From Sarcodiotheca gaudichaudii (taxonomy: Eukaryota; Rhodophyta; Florideophyceae; Gigartinales; Solieriaceae): a stretch of DNA of 64,000 bases. A program made the translations under genes and the position numbers. This document shows positions 50,177 to 58,930 of the stretch, in pieces (position 1 is the first letter of the stretch; the number at the start of each line of letters is the position of its first letter). The stretch spans positions 248,001-312,000 of the forward strand of contig JAUKVZ010000002.1 in NCBI GenBank assembly GCA_032355985.1, written 5' to 3'. The notes below the pieces were generated by a model. The model searched no databases. It had not been told where the DNA came from and worked only from the letters and a program-made list of their open reading frames with translations.

Positions 50177-50697
50177 AGCTGTGCCAGTTTCCTGAGGCGG
50201 AGGCGTGTAATCAAGCGCTGCTGCTCTGCAGCCTCCTCGATCTCTTCATCCAGATCGCGGTTGAGTCTCGATTTCAGTGACTTGAGCATCTCGTCGGCGC
50301 TCTTTCCCGTGGCGCAGATGAGAAACACGAAGCCGAACCGCTCCTCGTACTCGCGATTGAGGCGTTCAAACTCAGTTCTCACTGCTGCCGAAGCAGCGCT
50401 CATGCCGGACTGCTCGCCTTTCGACCAGTCACCGGAGGTTTTCGACTGAACTGTTCTGGGTTTGTGCTGGCCGATACGAGGATGATGGCTGAAGGCCTCA
50501 AGCCAGTCATCAGGATCGAGATCATTCCAGAGAAGATCCGCGCGCTCAAGGAGCGCCGCATCGGATGGAAACGGGCGCGCCTGAAGCATCGCTCCGACCC
50601 ACGCTTCACAGGCGCAGCAGTCAGCCAGCGCCCGCCGCGCCTCATCCGGCGGCATGTCATTGAGTCGATCTGCAATAACGTTGGCGCTCATGATCAC
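50173..50697 (-). CDS. uraD: OHCU decarboxylase
   Basis: The protein is 174 aa. LADCCACEAWVGAMLQARPF, the HHPRIG motif with the catalytic His, and ERFGFVFLICATGKSADEML are diagnostic. It makes S-allantoin from OHCU. The start is GTG 50697, giving a GTGA overlap with allantoicase; ATG 50691 two codons later is equally possible. Confidence 0.93.
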   Translation of the reverse strand: MIMSANVIADRLNDMPPDEARRALADCCACEAWVGAMLQARPFPSDAALLERADLLWNDLDPDDWLEAFSHHPRIGQHKPRTVQSKTSGDWSKGEQSGMSAASAAVRTEFERLNREYEERFGFVFLICATGKSADEMLKSLKSRLNRDLDEEIEEAAEQQRLITRLRLRKLAQL

Positions 50698-51761
50698 ACG
50701 AGCGCCATTTTCCCGAAGATACGCAGCCGACTGATGCCGCCATCGGGAAACATGTTCAGACGCACATGCGTGATGGGATCCGAAGTATTCTCAAGATCAT
50801 CAAATGTGCGCTCTTCGTGGGCGTTGAGTGAGGACTGCGAAAGGAGCGTCCGCCACGGCGCATCATCGGGCGGAGTTTCGTGCGTTCCAAGCTCAGGCAT
50901 GTCACACGCCTCGACACTGCACGTGTCGGGATAATTGCCCTTGAAATGATTGGTGTCGACAAGGATGCTCGATGGAACGCCGCGCACTCCGAGTGCGAGG
51001 ATGGCCCAGTCATGCCCCGGCCCTCTGCGCCGCTTGGTCTCCCAGCCATCGCCCATGTTCTTCGCGCGCCCCGGCATAATGAGGTTGACCGGGCTTGAGA
51101 AGAACTCATCGCTGCACGCGAGCGGCCTGGCGCCAACCTCTGCCGCGAGAAGATTGATATCTCCATTTTTCGCCTGCAGCGCTTCGAGATCTGGTTTGGC
51201 GTACCCATGGACGCGGAAACGAGCGACGCCGCCATCCGGATGGATGTTCAGGCGAACATGCGTCCATCGACGATCGCTTTCGATCGCAAAAAAGTTCTCG
51301 CTGTGCGGCTGAACCTTTGACTCCGGCAGAATGGACGTCCAGGCGCTGTCATTCTCGGCGAACTCACTCACATCGACGCTGTCATCAAGACAGGCGGCGT
51401 CGACAGAACAGCTCTCGGGCGCATTGCCCTTGAAGTGATTCGTATCAATGTTGAGCCCCTTGATGACGCCTGAGATGCCCAGCGCGAGGATGGCCCAGTC
51501 GTGTCCCGGCGTTCTCTTGCGGCGGCTCTCCCAGCCATCCATCCATTTGCCGCGGGAGGTGTACTTGTCTTCGATGAAGACCCCCCTTCCCGGCTTGATG
51601 AGATTCTCTTTGGGCGCGAAAAACTCGTCGCTGGCAAGCAGGACGCGAGCTGCAAGGCGTTCCTGGGCAAGATCGATGAGCCGCGTAAACTCAGGCGCGT
51701 TCGGATTGGATGCGTGAAGCTCTGACATCATTGATGGTGAGATCGTACCCGATCGGGCCAT
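50694..51761 (-). CDS. alc: allantoicase
   Basis: The protein is 355 aa, made of two homologous jelly-roll halves. Each half has an SDEFF...LI.PGR opening, a KRTPGHDWAILALG or RRGPGHDWAILALG block, DTNHFKGN with a Cys-Ser-Val motif, and a final THVRLN..PDGG. It hydrolyses allantoate to ureidoglycolate and urea. ATG 51761 has GAAGG upstream; ATG 51731 (or 51728) is closer to the usual N-terminus. It heads the minus-strand run, divergent from a class V aminotransferase only about 40 bases away. No allantoinase is present to make its substrate. Confidence 0.94.
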   Translation of the reverse strand: MARSGTISPSMMSELHASNPNAPEFTRLIDLAQERLAARVLLASDEFFAPKENLIKPGRGVFIEDKYTSRGKWMDGWESRRKRTPGHDWAILALGISGVIKGLNIDTNHFKGNAPESCSVDAACLDDSVDVSEFAENDSAWTSILPESKVQPHSENFFAIESDRRWTHVRLNIHPDGGVARFRVHGYAKPDLEALQAKNGDINLLAAEVGARPLACSDEFFSSPVNLIMPGRAKNMGDGWETKRRRGPGHDWAILALGVRGVPSSILVDTNHFKGNYPDTCSVEACDMPELGTHETPPDDAPWRTLLSQSSLNAHEERTFDDLENTSDPITHVRLNMFPDGGISRLRIFGKMALV

Positions 51762-51800
51762 GGAAACGCGCCTTCGGCGGCCTGCGTTAGGATGCCGGCT

Positions 51801-53081
51801 ATGGATGGAACAGCAGGCGGCATGCCGACAGTGGATCAGATTCGTGAGCAGTTTCCCGCGCTGAGCGCGACGACGGATGTGCTGCTCGACAACGCGGGCG
51901 GCTCACAGATTCCCGCATGTGTCGCGGACGCGATGCATCGCTACATGCTGGGGACGTACGTGCAGCTCGGTGCGGATTACGCGACCTCGAGATCGTGCAC
52001 GGAGACAGTCGACCGGGCCCATGCGTTCATCGAGCTTTTCATGAATGCAGGCGACACCGGGCGGGTGACACTGGGCCCTTCGACGACGGCGCTGTGCAAT
52101 ATTCTGGGCAATGCATATGGCGAACGCGAACCGGGGAAGCGACGTGAGATTGTGATTGCGGAAAGCGCCCACGAAGCGAATGCCGGAATCTGGCAGAGGC
52201 TTGATGCACGAGGATTCAAGACGCGTCTCTGGCCCGTCAACCTCGACACGATGCGGCTGGAGGCGGCCGATCTGCAGGCGATCGTCAGTGACGAGACACT
52301 TCTGGTGACATTCCCAATCGTGTCGAACATCCTTGGCGGAATCGAAGATGCGAAGGCGTTCGCCGACATCGCACATGCCGCCGGGGCGCGAATCGTGCTG
52401 GACGCCGTTGCGTATGCGCCACATCGTGCGATTGACGCTCAGGCGCTCGATGCAGACTGGATCGTGTACTCGACGTACAAGGTCTTCGGGCCGCACATGG
52501 CGGCGCTCTTCGGCACGCACGAGGCGTATGCGGATATCACGGGCCCAAACCATTACTTCATCGATGCCGACGACATCCCCTACAAGATGGAGCCCGGCGG
52601 CGTGAGTCATGAGGGATGCGCCGGCCTGCTCGCGCTTCAGAACTATCTGGCGTTCCTGACCGGCGAACAAGTCTCCGACACAATCGGGCGAACGACGATT
52701 GAACAAGCATTCGACCTGATCGAACAGCGCGAGACTGCGCTGCAGAAGCGATTCATCGACGGCGTCAGTGAAATGAACGGCGTCCGCATGATCGGGCCCG
52801 CGGAGACTGGCGGCTCATCGCGCGTGAGCACGATCAGTTTCGTCCATGAGGCACGACCGTCGGCCGACATCGTGCGTGAGGTCAATGCGGCCGGACTGGG
52901 CATCCGATACGGACACTTCTATGCGCACCGGCTTAGCTGCCGATTGACTGAGACGGGCGTTCTCCACGACGTCGATGATGGCGTCGTTCGGACGAGTCTG
53001 TTGCACTACAACACGGAGGCGGAGATCGATCGCCTGCTTGCCACGTTGCGCACGGCGATGCTGACCGGAGCCACCCGGTAA
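51801..53081 (+). CDS. class V aminotransferase / cysteine desulfurase-like protein
   Basis: The protein is 426 aa. The N-terminus reads VDQIREQFPALSATTDVLLDNAGGSQIP, then the cofactor block GPSTTALCNILGNA, LDAVAYAPHRAID, and the Schiff-base Lys227 in YSTYKVFGPHMAALFG. It matches the cysteine-desulfurase-like subgroup rather than the AGXT1/PucG ureidoglycine-glyoxylate type. A desulfurase Cys is not obvious in the C-terminal half. It is divergent from allantoicase and might supply sulfur for the Mo cofactor or act on a ureide. ATG 51801 is preferred over 51792 for spacing to TTAGGA. Confidence 0.82.
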   Translation: MDGTAGGMPTVDQIREQFPALSATTDVLLDNAGGSQIPACVADAMHRYMLGTYVQLGADYATSRSCTETVDRAHAFIELFMNAGDTGRVTLGPSTTALCNILGNAYGEREPGKRREIVIAESAHEANAGIWQRLDARGFKTRLWPVNLDTMRLEAADLQAIVSDETLLVTFPIVSNILGGIEDAKAFADIAHAAGARIVLDAVAYAPHRAIDAQALDADWIVYSTYKVFGPHMAALFGTHEAYADITGPNHYFIDADDIPYKMEPGGVSHEGCAGLLALQNYLAFLTGEQVSDTIGRTTIEQAFDLIEQRETALQKRFIDGVSEMNGVRMIGPAETGGSSRVSTISFVHEARPSADIVREVNAAGLGIRYGHFYAHRLSCRLTETGVLHDVDDGVVRTSLLHYNTEAEIDRLLATLRTAMLTGATR

Positions 53082-53090
53082 ACTGTTGTC

Positions 53091-53618
53091 ATGGCAGGGA
53101 TCACCCCGCGGCTGCGCCCACGTCTGGAGTTGAGTTCAACGCTTGCGCCGGCGGATCTCGCGGCGCACATGCGCAGGCGACTCGATGATGCGCTGTCGCC
53201 ATGCATCGGAATCGTGGCGGACGATCAGATTGATCTGCAGATGAGGCGATCAGAGCGACGGTTCTGGTCGCCGCAGCTTGTGGTGCACGTGCGCCCGGGC
53301 ACGGATGGCCGCACATTGCTCACGGGGCACTTCGGCCCGAATGGCAACGTGTGGACAATGTTCATGGCCTGTTATGGCTTCGTCGTGCTGAGCGCAATCG
53401 TGATGGCGTTTTACGGCACGGCGCAGTTGAAGATGGGATCACACGCATGGGCGTTCTGGGCGATTCCTGTAGCGGCGGTGTGCGTCGTGCTCATCTATCT
53501 CGCAGCGGGGATCGGCCAGCAGCTGGGGCACGATCAGACGGAAACGCTCGAAGCATTCCTGTTGTCAGCGCTTGGCGCAGACGACGACGAAACCGAAGAG
53601 GAGACGCGCCATGCATGA
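53091..53618 (+). CDS. small membrane protein of unknown function
   Basis: The protein is 175 aa. The N-terminal 85 residues are soluble and Arg-rich (LAAHMRRRLDDALSPCIGIVADD, FWSPQLVVHVRP). Two membrane helices follow (FMACYGFVVLSAIVMAFYG and WAIPVAAVCVVLIYLAAGIG), then an acidic tail (ALGADDDETEEE). I recognise no family. It lies 9 bases after the aminotransferase, and its end overlaps the DUF389 gene by 8 bases, so these three are co-transcribed. Confidence 0.75.
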   Translation: MAGITPRLRPRLELSSTLAPADLAAHMRRRLDDALSPCIGIVADDQIDLQMRRSERRFWSPQLVVHVRPGTDGRTLLTGHFGPNGNVWTMFMACYGFVVLSAIVMAFYGTAQLKMGSHAWAFWAIPVAAVCVVLIYLAAGIGQQLGHDQTETLEAFLLSALGADDDETEEETRHA

Positions 53619-54687
53619 GGATCCGACGCCGGAAACACGCACCGAGCGCGTCTTTCGCTGGTTTCCCAAGTTGGAGCGAGCGGAGCGGAAGGAACTTGTT
53701 GAGAAGTTTCGAGGCGAGGCGGTCTTCGATATTGATTTCATCGTGATGATGGGGCTGTCGACGGCGCTTGCGTCGCTCGGCCTGCTGCTCAACGCGACGG
53801 CGGTGGTCATCGGCGCGATGCTGGTGGCCCCGCTGATGACGCCGCTGGTCTCAGCGGGTTTTGCTTTGACACAGGGAAACCTGCAGCTCTTTCAGCAGTC
53901 TCTTCGGGCCATGGGCTACGGCATCGGCATGGGTCTGGTGGTGGCGATTCTCGTTGGAATCGTGACGCCAACTTATGACCCGACCCTGGAGGTGCAGGCG
54001 CGAACGGAAGTGAACATTCTGGACCTTGCGGTTGCGCTCTTTTCAGGCATGGCCGGCGCCTATGCAATCGCTCGACCCAAGGTGGCGGCGACCGTGGCCG
54101 GTGTCGCGATCGCCGCGGCGCTGGTGCCTCCGCTGGCGGTGGTGGGCATCGGCATCGCTCATCGACAGCCATCAGTCGCCGGACTCGCGGCAGTGCTGTT
54201 TGTGGCGAATGTCGTGCTGATTGTGTTCGGCTCTGCGATCGTCTTCCGCCTTGCGGGCGTGACTCGTGCAGCGGTCGAAGGAGCTTCACCCACGTGGGCG
54301 CGCCTGACGATCATCGCGCTGCTGCTTGCATCGCTCGCGCTCATGTATCCACTGCGCGAACGATTCGTTTCTCAGATCCGATTCGGACAGGCCCGACCGG
54401 CGACGTATCCGCTTTCGCCGAAAACGCGCGACGCCGTGCGAGCAGTCGTGGATCAGTGGCCGGGAGTTGATGTGCTGTCCATGGCTCGGGCAAGCGTGGA
54501 GCCGGAACTCGGGCTGACGATCATCCTGGTGTCGGATGACCTGGTGCCGACCAACTTGTCTGGCGACATCCAGGATGCGGTGCATACAGTCCTGCCGGAT
54601 TCCACACCGGTCCGCGTCGTGGCGGTCCTTGAAGGCTGGGAAGGACCGATGAGTGCGCTGGCGAACAGCACTAGAAAAGCAGACTAG
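53611..54687 (+). CDS. DUF389 multi-pass membrane protein
   Basis: The protein is 358 aa. It has the DUF389 hallmark LLLNATAVVIGAMLVAPLMTPLVSAGFAL, then several further helices (IAAALVPPLAVVGIGIA, AAVLFVANVVLIVFGSAIVF) and a soluble C-terminus. Function unknown; some members are linked to small-molecule or ion transport. GAGGAG precedes ATG 53611, which overlaps the previous stop by 8 bases. It ends overlapping the convergent DUF4132 gene by four bases. Confidence 0.88.
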   Translation: MHEDPTPETRTERVFRWFPKLERAERKELVEKFRGEAVFDIDFIVMMGLSTALASLGLLLNATAVVIGAMLVAPLMTPLVSAGFALTQGNLQLFQQSLRAMGYGIGMGLVVAILVGIVTPTYDPTLEVQARTEVNILDLAVALFSGMAGAYAIARPKVAATVAGVAIAAALVPPLAVVGIGIAHRQPSVAGLAAVLFVANVVLIVFGSAIVFRLAGVTRAAVEGASPTWARLTIIALLLASLALMYPLRERFVSQIRFGQARPATYPLSPKTRDAVRAVVDQWPGVDVLSMARASVEPELGLTIILVSDDLVPTNLSGDIQDAVHTVLPDSTPVRVVAVLEGWEGPMSALANSTRKAD

Positions 54688-57341
54688 GAGCTGATTTCAA
54701 CTCCCATTTGGCTAAGTATCGACGGATCTTTGATCTTGTCATCCTCAGCCAAGAGAAATGCCTTGCTGAGAATTTCGGCCAGCTTCGCGTCACCCTCGAA
54801 CGGCAGAAATGGCGCAGTCGATGAGCGGGAGCCGCGGCCGATCACGATGCACACGTATCGCTTCTCCGGCAGCATCATCACGCTTCCGCTGCCTGCATGA
54901 ATGGCGTATGTGGCGCGCTTGCCGGTCACGATGAGGTTTCGATTCTCGAACGAACAGGCCGCGGCAATCTCGAGTTTCGGCACAAGAGAACTCAGGAGTT
55001 CGAGTCGCGCAGCTGCGGCAGCGGCGAGCGGCGCCGCGTCGTAGCCTTCGGCGTATTCTCGAACATCACCGGTGAGCGCTCCGTCCATCCAGTTCGCATC
55101 TGCGCCGACGCTGGACACACCGACAAACAGATCGACATCGCGCATGATTTCACTGAATACGCGCGGCGGGATGTCCTCCAGCCGGAGCGGCTCCTGATGC
55201 GCATCACGAGGCCCGCGCTGGATGTACTCGCTGCCCCAGACATGGGACGAGTTCATCGGCGCATCGATTGCATAGAAACGAACCTGATCAGTCGAAATAT
55301 GAGTAAACGCAGAGGGACCGTCATACATCGGATGATCCTCCGGCGGAGGCACACTCCGTATCCAGAACTCAGCGCGGAGATCCCAGTTATTCAGGAGTCG
55401 ATGGGCGGGCGGCGCCTCGTCATCAACGGGAAGGCGTAGCTTGTTCTTCCAGCCGCGTTCTCGGCAAAGCGCGCTGAACTGATGCTGCCGCAGAAAGTGC
55501 GCGGCGAACCGATTGGAATACCGATCAGTCTCGCGCTCGGCGTCCGTCAGCAAATAGACCTCACGATGCGCCTGTTTGAACGGCTGGACGATCCGGCGCT
55601 CTTCAAGGAAGTCTCGCCATGCAGTCACATCGTCACGAACAACTGATGTCCCCGCTTCCGGCGTTTCCTCCACGGGGTGCCAGATAGACACGGTGGTGCG
55701 CTTCGGATCGAGCTTCAGCGGCTCATCTTGCACATCAACAATGGCGCCCTCGCCTCCGTAAGGGGGGGTCTTTGGCTCGGGCGCTGTACGCGGCCGCCAG
55801 CAACCGGCGACACGCGCCTCCCCATCTGTGAACATCCAGATGATCCTTCGCGCAAGTGTCCCGATGACGGGATGATCGATGTATCGCTCACGCCACAACG
55901 CCAAGGGCCAGGATCGGCGCTCAAGGAACATGCGATCGAGACGGAAGCGCTGGGCCGGCAGTACAGCTCGGAGCCGCTTCAACTCGGCCTTCAATGATTT
56001 GATCTCTTCGGAGTAGCCCTCCCGGACAGGCGCAGGCGTTGACTTGATCCGCTTGCCCTTGGGATTGACCCACTGCAGCCGTGCGGCGCCAGGTGTGTTC
56101 GCTTCGCCGACGACGATCTCCGCGATGTAATCACCCATCGGCTGTGCATGAAGACCGACGGACTGCAGGCCGCAGAGAGGAACGCTGAACTCCTCGACTT
56201 CATCCAGGGTCACACCCTCGCGCTCCGCGGCTTCGTGCAGGCGATCTGTGATGTTCTTGTGCGGGATGCCCTTCTTGAACTGCAGCCTCAGATTTGCCAG
56301 CTGCGCCATACCATCGTGCCCTTGCCCGGCCATGAGCGAATAGATAGCTGCGTTGCCAACCAGTTGGCTGCGCGGCCCCGCGCCGGGGATGGTTCGGTAC
56401 GCGGCACGTGCAATCTCTCCCAGCGCTACGGCCATGCGCTCGTCCGGTGTCTCCGCCGCAATCCAACAGAGGCCTTTGAGAACGAGTGTGTTGTGCCTTG
56501 AGTACACGGAATACGCATATTCCGTGGCGTTGGCCGGAAGGTCCGTACGGTTCTTATGTGTGAGTGCGGCCCAGCGCGCAAGTCCGACAAGAAACGCTTC
56601 ACGGCCGACATCTTCAAGCAGCGGGACTGCCGCCTTGCGCCACTTCGGCTTGGGCCTGCCATGCTGACACGTCGCGCAGTGATTGAGAAGAGCGATCCAG
56701 TTTGCCTTCGGCGCCTGCGGCATCGTGTCGATATCTGCAATGAGTGTGTCTGCCCAAGGCTCACCCGCGTCAATCGGCACCACGCCATCCTCGGCAAGAA
56801 TGACACGAAGTCGCGCAATGAGCTTGTCATATTGGGCATATGCGCCATGGCGCGTGAACTGGTGATACAGACCTTCAATCGCATGGCGCAACCCGTCGCC
56901 CGGCGAGGAGCAGATAGTTCTTTCAACGCGATCAATAACGGATGTTCCAAAATCTCCATGGAAGTAGTACAAAGCCATAAGAGTTTCGGAGGTGGAAACG
57001 CAGAGTGCGAGTGCTTCTTCGTCGAGATCCAAATCGCTGCGCAGGATCCCTTCCAGGAGTTGGTCTATGGAAGTAAACCAATGCGGCGCCCACCCAAGGT
57101 CGTCGTCGTCATCCTGTTGCCTCGCAGCGTCGACGCGCATTCGCGCCTTGAACTCCGAAGCAAACAGAATCAGAACATGACGCTGCTCATCCCAATCGCG
57201 CTCGGCCAAGTCGGCTCGCATATATTCGAGCTGGTCGAGGCGGCGCTGTTTGTCCTTCGGCTCTTCCGGATCAAGCAGCGCAAGCTGCATGTACTTCTCG
57301 AAGAACTGCTGTGGCGAGCTGGGCGACTGACGTCTGAGCAT
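54684..57341 (-). CDS. DUF4132-type large cytosolic protein
   Basis: The protein is 885 aa, with no signal peptide or membrane helix. The C-terminal third carries the DUF4132 pattern LERRSWPLALWRERYIDHPVIGTLARRIIW, followed by EVYLLTDAERETDRYSNRFAAHFLRQHQF and a late acidic Asp-Val-Asp-Leu. The N-terminal half is helical. DUF4132 is found in MolR-like and other proteins of unknown function, sometimes with WGR domains; none is seen here. It starts 5 bases after a 129-aa gene that reads in the same direction. A role in a protein-level stress or defence response is only speculation. Confidence 0.78.
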   Translation of the reverse strand: MLRRQSPSSPQQFFEKYMQLALLDPEEPKDKQRRLDQLEYMRADLAERDWDEQRHVLILFASEFKARMRVDAARQQDDDDDLGWAPHWFTSIDQLLEGILRSDLDLDEEALALCVSTSETLMALYYFHGDFGTSVIDRVERTICSSPGDGLRHAIEGLYHQFTRHGAYAQYDKLIARLRVILAEDGVVPIDAGEPWADTLIADIDTMPQAPKANWIALLNHCATCQHGRPKPKWRKAAVPLLEDVGREAFLVGLARWAALTHKNRTDLPANATEYAYSVYSRHNTLVLKGLCWIAAETPDERMAVALGEIARAAYRTIPGAGPRSQLVGNAAIYSLMAGQGHDGMAQLANLRLQFKKGIPHKNITDRLHEAAEREGVTLDEVEEFSVPLCGLQSVGLHAQPMGDYIAEIVVGEANTPGAARLQWVNPKGKRIKSTPAPVREGYSEEIKSLKAELKRLRAVLPAQRFRLDRMFLERRSWPLALWRERYIDHPVIGTLARRIIWMFTDGEARVAGCWRPRTAPEPKTPPYGGEGAIVDVQDEPLKLDPKRTTVSIWHPVEETPEAGTSVVRDDVTAWRDFLEERRIVQPFKQAHREVYLLTDAERETDRYSNRFAAHFLRQHQFSALCRERGWKNKLRLPVDDEAPPAHRLLNNWDLRAEFWIRSVPPPEDHPMYDGPSAFTHISTDQVRFYAIDAPMNSSHVWGSEYIQRGPRDAHQEPLRLEDIPPRVFSEIMRDVDLFVGVSSVGADANWMDGALTGDVREYAEGYDAAPLAAAAAARLELLSSLVPKLEIAAACSFENRNLIVTGKRATYAIHAGSGSVMMLPEKRYVCIVIGRGSRSSTAPFLPFEGDAKLAEILSKAFLLAEDDKIKDPSILSQMGVEISS

Positions 57342-57346
57342 CGTGT

Positions 57347-57736
57347 TCAGCCACCGACAAGCAGCACGAGACGCAAAAAGACGACATCGACGCCGCGCTC
57401 GATCGTGATGACTTCGTCGAGCGACTCGGTCTGACGATCGCCAGCGAGCACGAGCACCTGCCTGCGCTCATACGCGTCGATGGCGACATTAAACTGCTGC
57501 TTCCAGTCAATCTCGAGGAGCGAGCCGTCCGGCCTGTCCGGCTGAATCAGCAGGCGGATCGGCTGGCGCTCAAGCTCTGCGCGGAGCGCTCGGTTGTAAT
57601 CATCGACTTCCTGATAGACGCGCTCGCGGATGAGCTCACGCACCGTGATGCGTTCGGATGGAAACTCAAGCTCCCGAACAAACTCAGCTTCTCCGGGACC
57701 GAGCACTCCGTCTTTAATCGAGATTGTGGCCGTCAT
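57347..57736 (-). CDS. small protein linked to the DUF4132 gene
   Basis: The protein is 129 aa, acidic and mixed alpha/beta: LGPGEAEFVRELEFPSERITVRELIRERVYQEVDDYN, LLEIDWKQQFNVAIDAYERRQVLVLAGDRQTESLDEVITIERG. I recognise no family; its TVRELIRERVYQEV segment recurs in small genes beside DUF4132-type genes, as far as I recall. AAGGGAGA lies before ATG 57736. It lies 5 bases upstream of the large gene, so the two likely act together. Confidence 0.72.
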   Translation of the reverse strand: MTATISIKDGVLGPGEAEFVRELEFPSERITVRELIRERVYQEVDDYNRALRAELERQPIRLLIQPDRPDGSLLEIDWKQQFNVAIDAYERRQVLVLAGDRQTESLDEVITIERGVDVVFLRLVLLVGG

Positions 57737-58096
57737 GTTCGCGTCTCCCTTGCAAGGAGTATGTGAGCGATTGCAGCTTCCGCGCAGTCTGCAAGATATT
57801 CGGTCGAGCTCGCGACAGGAAGTCAAAACGCGTGCGCATCCCCCCTACCACAGCGCAATCAGGGGATGCGCAGATGCGGGTTACGGCGGTCGGTCTTCCG
57901 GGAGACAAGCGTGTGCCAACAGGTCCGATATCACCTTGAATGGAAGGGATATGCCGTCTGCTGCGTTCTCGGCCGCGTTTTAGAGCTTTCATGAGGGTTT
58001 CGGCAAGCCGATGAAAGGGTCTGGCGCGGCGTGCGCCTGGGGCAAGGGGCCCGGGTATTGTTTCGATGCCCTTTTGATGGGCGATCGAGGATTCAG
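57737..58096. other. 360-base divergent intergenic region with two inverted repeats
   Basis: It separates the minus-strand DUF4132 pair from the plus-strand PP2C gene. It holds an 11-bp perfect inverted repeat TGCGCATCCCC (57833-57843) / GGGGATGCGCA (57862-57872) with an 18-base spacer, and a 7-bp repeat CTTTCAT (57986-57992) / ATGAAAG (58011-58017). No ORF of note and no clear promoter hexamers were found. One or both may be operators or RNA hairpins. Confidence 0.5.
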
Positions 58097-58930
58097 ATGT
58101 CGGCGAACGCGGTTGAGAGTCCCGTGCTGGTGGTGGACGGCTTCGATGAGTCGTGCTCGGTGTTGCGTCCGGGCATGGCCGAAGTGGCGATGTACTCGCG
58201 CCGCAGCCCCGCCAAGGAAAGCTCCAACGAAGATGCGCTGATGGCCATGCCGCTGGAGCGGGATGCGCTGCTGCTGGCGATCGCAGATGGCTGCGGCGGC
58301 ATGCCCGGCGGCGCCGCGGCTTCAGAGAATGCGCTCACGGCGCTGGCGCGCGCCTTCGAGGACATCGAGCCGACGATGGAAAGCCTCACCTCTGCCGGGC
58401 TCGCTGGCTTTGATCTCGCGAACCAGGCGGTGATTGATCTGAAGATCGGCGCCGGCACAACGCTCGTCGCCGCACTGATCTGCGATGGCTTTGTGCGCCT
58501 GCTTCACGCCGGCGACTCTCCGGGCTTCGTCATCGGACAGCGCGGGCGCGTGCGTCAACAGGCGGCGCCTCATTCGCCAACCGGCTATGCAATGGAGGCC
58601 GGCCTGCTCTCAGAGCGCGAGGCGATCACGCATGATGATCGAAGCGTGATTCTGAATATGGTCGGCGCTGAAGACATGCATGTGAGCATCGGACCGGTGG
58701 TTCGCATGAACCAGCGCGACACGGTGCTGCTCGCGTCCGATGGGCTTTCTGACAATCTGCTTCTCAAGGAAATTGTCGATCTGGTGCGCACCGGTCCTCT
58801 GGAAGAGAGTGTCAACGAGCTTGTCGCCGCGACAAGTACGCGCATGGCCAGCGAAAGCGCCGAGCGCCCGGGCCATCCGGATGATCTTTCCATCATCGCG
58901 TATCGGCCACGGGCGCACGCTTCGGGCTAG
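58097..58930 (+). CDS. PP2C-family protein phosphatase
   Basis: The protein is 277 aa. PP2C motifs are ESSNEDALMAM (motif 1), ALLLAIADGCGGMPGGAAAS (motif 2, DGxGG), GAGTTLVAALICDG, LLHAGDSPGFVI, VLLASDGLSDNLL (DG) and GHPDDLSIIAY (DD). The metal Asp residues are all present, so it should be an active Ser/Thr phosphatase in the cytosol. GAGG precedes ATG 58097; the open frame upstream has no homology. It converges on a protein kinase gene with a four-base overlap. Confidence 0.9.
   Translation: MSANAVESPVLVVDGFDESCSVLRPGMAEVAMYSRRSPAKESSNEDALMAMPLERDALLLAIADGCGGMPGGAAASENALTALARAFEDIEPTMESLTSAGLAGFDLANQAVIDLKIGAGTTLVAALICDGFVRLLHAGDSPGFVIGQRGRVRQQAAPHSPTGYAMEAGLLSEREAITHDDRSVILNMVGAEDMHVSIGPVVRMNQRDTVLLASDGLSDNLLLKEIVDLVRTGPLEESVNELVAATSTRMASESAERPGHPDDLSIIAYRPRAHASG

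Noticed and set aside
53091-54687. Transport operon with the class V aminotransferase
   Set aside because: The genes are close and co-directional, but neither the small membrane protein nor DUF389 gives a substrate, so no shared pathway can be named.
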